The position numbers and the translations under genes are program-made. Below are positions 61,170-64,000 of a stretch of 64,000 nucleotides of DNA, piece by piece. Source of the DNA: Peribacillus simplex (GTDB lineage: Bacteria > Bacillota > Bacilli > Bacillales > DSM-1321); NCBI RefSeq assembly GCF_001578185.1, contig NZ_CP011008.1, forward strand, positions 2,074,001 through 2,138,000, in the 5' to 3' direction. A model generated the notes under the pieces. It was not told the origin of the DNA. It did not search any database and saw only the letters and a program-made list of their open reading frames with translations. Every line of letters starts with the position of its first letter. Position 1 is the first letter of the stretch.

Positions 61170-62069
61170 TTAGTCGATTCTATCACTCTCATTAAAAAAG
61201 CGATGTATCTCCTCAACTAATTTACATACCGCAGGTGACAGATATCGATCTTTCAAGTAGGCCAGGTATACAGTCCTTTCCAAAAAATTAGATTCTATTG
61301 CACGGATTGAAGTATCGGTTGTTGTAACGGATTTTACATAGCTTTCCGGTAAAATTGTAACACCAAGTCCTTCTTCCACCAAACTGCAAGCTGTTTCAAG
61401 TCTTTCTATTTCGTAAATAATATTGGGAAGTGCCTTTTCATGCTTGAATGCTTTTAAGATATCATCTCTTGTTTGAAATCCAGTTGTACTGATGATCAAT
61501 TCTTTCTTTGCAAGGTCTTGGAAAGTGATAGACTCTTTTTCGTTTAATTCGTCATCTTTATGGACCAAAAGCACGAATTTTTCATTGTATAGGGGTGCAG
61601 ATATGATTTTCTCATGGTTAATTGGCTGGTTCGTGATGGTGAAATGAACATTAAACCGATTTAACGATTCGATAACCTTTTCTTCCCCCAATATTTCCCT
61701 GACTTTGAAATGAATATTAGGATAATTGATTTTAAAATTCCTGATTATCTTCGGGAACCAGATTTTGAATGATTCAATGGAACCTATAGATATTGTTCCA
61801 CTTCCAACATGCTTCATCTCCTCAAGTTCCACTTGAAAATTATTGAATCTTCTTAACAAATCCACAGATCTCGTATAAAAAATCCCCCCTGCTTCCGTAA
61901 GCTCAAGTCCCCTTGTATTACGTTCCAAAAGCTGAAAACTAACTTCTTTTTCTAATTTCATTATGGCATTACTTAAGGAAGGTTGAGATATATGCAGTAT
62001 TTTAGCAGCTTTAGAGTAATTCTTTTCCTGGACAACGGTAGTGAAATAACGTAGTTGGCGAAGATCCAT
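61170..62069 (-). CDS. LysR family regulator divergent from hutG
   Basis: A 299-residue LysR protein of CynR/BenM-like type. The HTH is LRQLRYFTTVVQEKNYSKAAKILHISQPSLSNAIMKLEKEVSFQLLERNTRGLELTEAG. The effector domain follows, with GTISIGSIESFKIWFPKIIRNFK. It is divergent from hutG-gltS across 123 bases holding a 19-base palindrome with a T-N11-A core (62082-62100). It likely activates hutG and gltS in response to a histidine breakdown product or glutamate, which is inference. Confidence 0.9.
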   Translation of the reverse strand: MDLRQLRYFTTVVQEKNYSKAAKILHISQPSLSNAIMKLEKEVSFQLLERNTRGLELTEAGGIFYTRSVDLLRRFNNFQVELEEMKHVGSGTISIGSIESFKIWFPKIIRNFKINYPNIHFKVREILGEEKVIESLNRFNVHFTITNQPINHEKIISAPLYNEKFVLLVHKDDELNEKESITFQDLAKKELIISTTGFQTRDDILKAFKHEKALPNIIYEIERLETACSLVEEGLGVTILPESYVKSVTTTDTSIRAIESNFLERTVYLAYLKDRYLSPAVCKLVEEIHRFFNESDRID

Positions 62070-62081
62070 ATATTCTCCTTT

Positions 62082-62100
62082 CTATAGTTTAAAACTATAG
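62082..62100. promoter_or_regulatory. LysR-type operator (T-N11-A palindrome)
   Basis: CTATAGTTTAAAACTATAG is a perfect palindrome about one central base. It lies 13 bases from the LysR start and 93 before hutG, as expected for the recognition site of a divergent LysR regulator. Confidence 0.65.
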
Positions 62101-62192
62101 ATATATTAAAATTTTGTATTGGTAATTATATATTATCTCAATTATAATTTTAAAAAAAGATATTTCAGAATTTTTTTAATAAAGGAGAAATT

Positions 62193-63149
62193 ATGTATAA
62201 TAAACCGATTTTAGATTATTGGAATGGAAGGATTGATTCCCATTCTGAAATGGACAGCTTCAGGTACCACCAAAGAGTGCGTTTGTCACCGATTTCGGAA
62301 TTAAACACCTCTCCCAAAGCATCCAGAACCTTTGGAATGATTGGCTTCAAATGTGATGAAGGCGTCAAAAGGAATAAAGGCAGGATTGGTGCTGCAGAGG
62401 GTCCTGATCATATAAGGCAGTCCTTGGCGAAATTACCATGTCATTTATCCTCCCAATCCGAACTGGTGGATGCTGGAAATGTAATCTGTGAAGGTTCAGA
62501 GATGGAGGATGCCCAAGCTCAACTGGGATCAGCTGTTGCCCAGATATTGGAGAGTAAAGCGATTCCTATCATACTTGGCGGAGGACATGAAACCCTTTAT
62601 GGTCATTATCTTGGGATAAGGAAATACGTTGGACCAAAGGCTAGATTGGGGATTATTAATATTGATGCTCACTTTGATATGAGGCCTTATGAAAAAGAAA
62701 GTTCATCAGGAACGATGTTTAAACAGATTTTGGACGAAGATCAAAGTTGTGGATATTTATGTGTCGGAATTCAGAAACAGGGAAATACGAAGGCCCTGTT
62801 TAAAACTGCTGAGAGGAGTAAGGTCGACTACATATTGGAAGAAGATTTGTCATTGAACGAAATGAATGAAACCAAGCAGCGGATAAATGAATTCGTTAAA
62901 AAAAATGACTTCATCATTCTTACATTATGTACTGACGTTATTGATTCAGCCTACGCACCAGGGGTAAGTGCACCCTCTCCATTTGGACTGAATCCGAAAT
63001 TGGTCCGTGCCATTATTAGGCATGTCGTATCAAACGAAAAGATCCTCTCCTTTGATATCGCGGAAGTGAATCCTTCGTTGGACGAAAATAATAAAACCGT
63101 TACATTGGCAGCACATTTAATAAATGAGGTATTGCTGCATTTTAAATAA
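62193..63149 (+). CDS. hutG: Formimidoylglutamase
   Basis: A 318-residue arginase-fold enzyme that splits N-formimino-glutamate into glutamate and formamide, the last hut step in bacilli. Mn ligands appear in LGGGHETLYGHY (His near 130), INIDAHFDMRPYEKESSSGTMFKQIL (DAHxD near 155-159) and LCTDVIDSAYAPGVSAPSPFGL (D.D near 250). The N-terminus RTFGMIGFKCDEGVKRNKGRIGAAEGPDHIRQSL matches HutG. It is far from hutU-hutI here but next to gltS, in a unit controlled by a LysR protein. Confidence 0.94.
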   Translation: MYNKPILDYWNGRIDSHSEMDSFRYHQRVRLSPISELNTSPKASRTFGMIGFKCDEGVKRNKGRIGAAEGPDHIRQSLAKLPCHLSSQSELVDAGNVICEGSEMEDAQAQLGSAVAQILESKAIPIILGGGHETLYGHYLGIRKYVGPKARLGIINIDAHFDMRPYEKESSSGTMFKQILDEDQSCGYLCVGIQKQGNTKALFKTAERSKVDYILEEDLSLNEMNETKQRINEFVKKNDFIILTLCTDVIDSAYAPGVSAPSPFGLNPKLVRAIIRHVVSNEKILSFDIAEVNPSLDENNKTVTLAAHLINEVLLHFK

Positions 63150-63178
63150 TAAATTATACATCTGGGGGCAGACATACG

Positions 63179-64000
63179 ATGAATCTGGAATTAAATCAAA
63201 TCACAACTTTATTTCTCGCCGTATCACTGCTTTTGGCGGGTGGACTGTTAATTGGGAAGATTCCCATCCTTAAAAGGTTTTGCATACCGGCTCCAGTAGT
63301 GGGAGGATTATTGTTCGCGATACTTGTGACAATCTTCAGACAGGCTGGATTGATCAATTTAACATTGGATACTACTTTACAAAGCCTTTTCATGCTTACT
63401 TTCTTTACAACTGTAGGGTTAGGGGCAAGCTTTAAACTTGTTAAGCTAGGTGGGAAACTGCTCGTCATTTACTGGCTGGCTTGTGGCGCCCTGGCTCTTT
63501 TTCAGAGTATGATAGGAGTTTCACTTGCAACCGTACTTGATTTAGAGCCTTTATTAGGAGTAGTAATGGGCCCCATCTCGATGGAAGGAGGCCATGGGGC
63601 AGCTACTGCATTTGGTGGGACAATTGAAGATCTTGGGGTTAGTTCCGCTTTATCCATTGGACTTGCAGCAGCAACCTTTGGCTTGGTTGCAGGCGGGTTA
63701 GCTGGTGGTCCATCCGTTAAATATTTAATCACTAAGTATAAATTACAGCCATCCGAAGCGGATATTGATGATGAAGTGGCAGCAGCCGTGGAAGCGAACG
63801 GAGATTCACCCAAAGGGATCAACGCCCAAAACTTCATGATCCAGATTCTGATCATAACATTCTGTATGGCAGCAGGTTCTTACTTAGGAGAGCTTTTCTC
63901 GAGTTCAACCGGTTTTGTTTTGCCAAGCTATGTAGGAGCAATGTTTGTAGCGGTTATCGTTAGAAATATTCTTGATGGTTTTAAAAGAGAAGCTGTGGAT
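63179..64000 (+). CDS. gltS: Sodium/glutamate symporter (5' part, runs past the window edge)
   Basis: The frame opens at ATG 63179 and stays open to the window end, 274 codons. It shows GltS features: LFLAVSLLLAGGLLIGKIPILKRFCIPAPVVGGLLFAILV, MLTFFTTVGLGASFKLVKLGGK and the pore signature GVVMGPISMEGGHGAATAFGGTIEDLGVSSALSIGLAAATFGLVAGGLAGGP. About six of the expected eleven or so helices are present; family length is about 400. It lies 29 bases after hutG, so glutamate made by HutG and glutamate uptake are placed in one operon. Confidence 0.93.
   Translation, partial: MNLELNQITTLFLAVSLLLAGGLLIGKIPILKRFCIPAPVVGGLLFAILVTIFRQAGLINLTLDTTLQSLFMLTFFTTVGLGASFKLVKLGGKLLVIYWLACGALALFQSMIGVSLATVLDLEPLLGVVMGPISMEGGHGAATAFGGTIEDLGVSSALSIGLAAATFGLVAGGLAGGPSVKYLITKYKLQPSEADIDDEVAAAVEANGDSPKGINAQNFMIQILIITFCMAAGSYLGELFSSSTGFVLPSYVGAMFVAVIVRNILDGFKREAVD

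Noticed and set aside
1-64000. CRISPR arrays, prophage genes, rRNA and tRNA genes, known riboswitches
   Set aside because: I looked for regularly spaced repeats, phage structural genes, tRNA-like cloverleafs and common riboswitch cores and saw none that would hold up by eye; a Rfam/tRNAscan search would be decisive.

Overview
The window reads as low-GC, Gram-positive Bacillaceae chromosome. Ribosome binding sites are strong (AGGAGG/GGGGGA type). There are lipoprotein binding proteins, a perfect Bacillus-type Fur box, a CcpA-type cre, and close homologues of Bacillus operons (bkdAA/bkdAB, mhq, yitY/yitZ, hut, ycsFGI-kipIA, kipR, nreABC). Gene content and the GC-rich GCGAGACTCCTGCGGGA repeats suggest the Peribacillus/Bacillus simplex neighbourhood, but that is an inference.

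Layout. (1) 1-1381: a MarR-controlled ABC exporter, cut by the window edge. (2) 1943-5325: bkdAA and bkdAB encode branched-chain 2-oxoacid dehydrogenase E1, but the E2 gene behind them survives only as a C-terminal scrap, followed by a mobile repeat and a scrap of a PAS-type regulator. (3) 5326-8366: a DMT exporter and a quinone/thiol-stress pair (mhqO-like dioxygenase, mhqN-like nitroreductase) under two MhqR-like sites. (4) 8393-10170: a dead IS1182-family element and a structured repeat between two copies of one 24-bp hairpin. (5) 10271-13573: a MocR regulator divergent from two EamA transporters. (6) 13870-19890: a yitY/yitZ pair, a decayed TetR gene, an MFS carrier and an AraC-type regulator. 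(7) 20070-27567: hutU-hutI, an MFS carrier, decayed second copies of hutI and hutH, and sarcosine oxidase, ending in a second copy of the mobile repeat. (8) 28121-32783: the 5-oxoprolinase operon pxpA-ycsG-ycsI-pxpB-pxpC (kipI/kipA). (9) 33094-43478: a large nitrate cluster with a NapA/NasC-type molybdenum enzyme, a four-cluster ferredoxin subunit, a Rieske protein, a NarI-like membrane protein, three small unknowns, a NarK transporter fused to a PAS domain, two histidine kinases, a NarL-type regulator and an NreA-like GAF protein. It lies between kipA and the kipR-like gene at 43700, which adjoin in B. subtilis. (10) 44771-49678: a DapB-like dehydrogenase, an anion permease flanked by diverged repeats, and a LysE exporter divergent from a TrmB regulator with paired operators. 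(11) 49779-52765: a Fur-boxed siderophore importer. (12) 53046-64000: a broken ymaF-like gene, then a glutamate-themed block: LysR, TAXI-TRAP transporter, gamma-glutamyltransferase, LysR, hutG and gltS (cut by the window edge).

How it fits together. Much of the window feeds glutamate: histidine degradation (hutU, hutI, hutG), gamma-glutamyl cleavage (GGT), 5-oxoproline opening (PxpABC) and glutamate uptake (GltS, perhaps TAXI-TRAP). No intact hutH is present here. The most unusual locus is the nitrate cluster. It pairs a NarK-PAS fusion with a sensor-less kinase and an NreA/B/C-like set, and it builds its reductase from a cytoplasmic-looking molybdenum subunit plus a Tat-signalled Rieske protein. 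Several loci are visibly decaying (bkdB, tetR, hutI copy, hutH, ymaF-like, IS1182).
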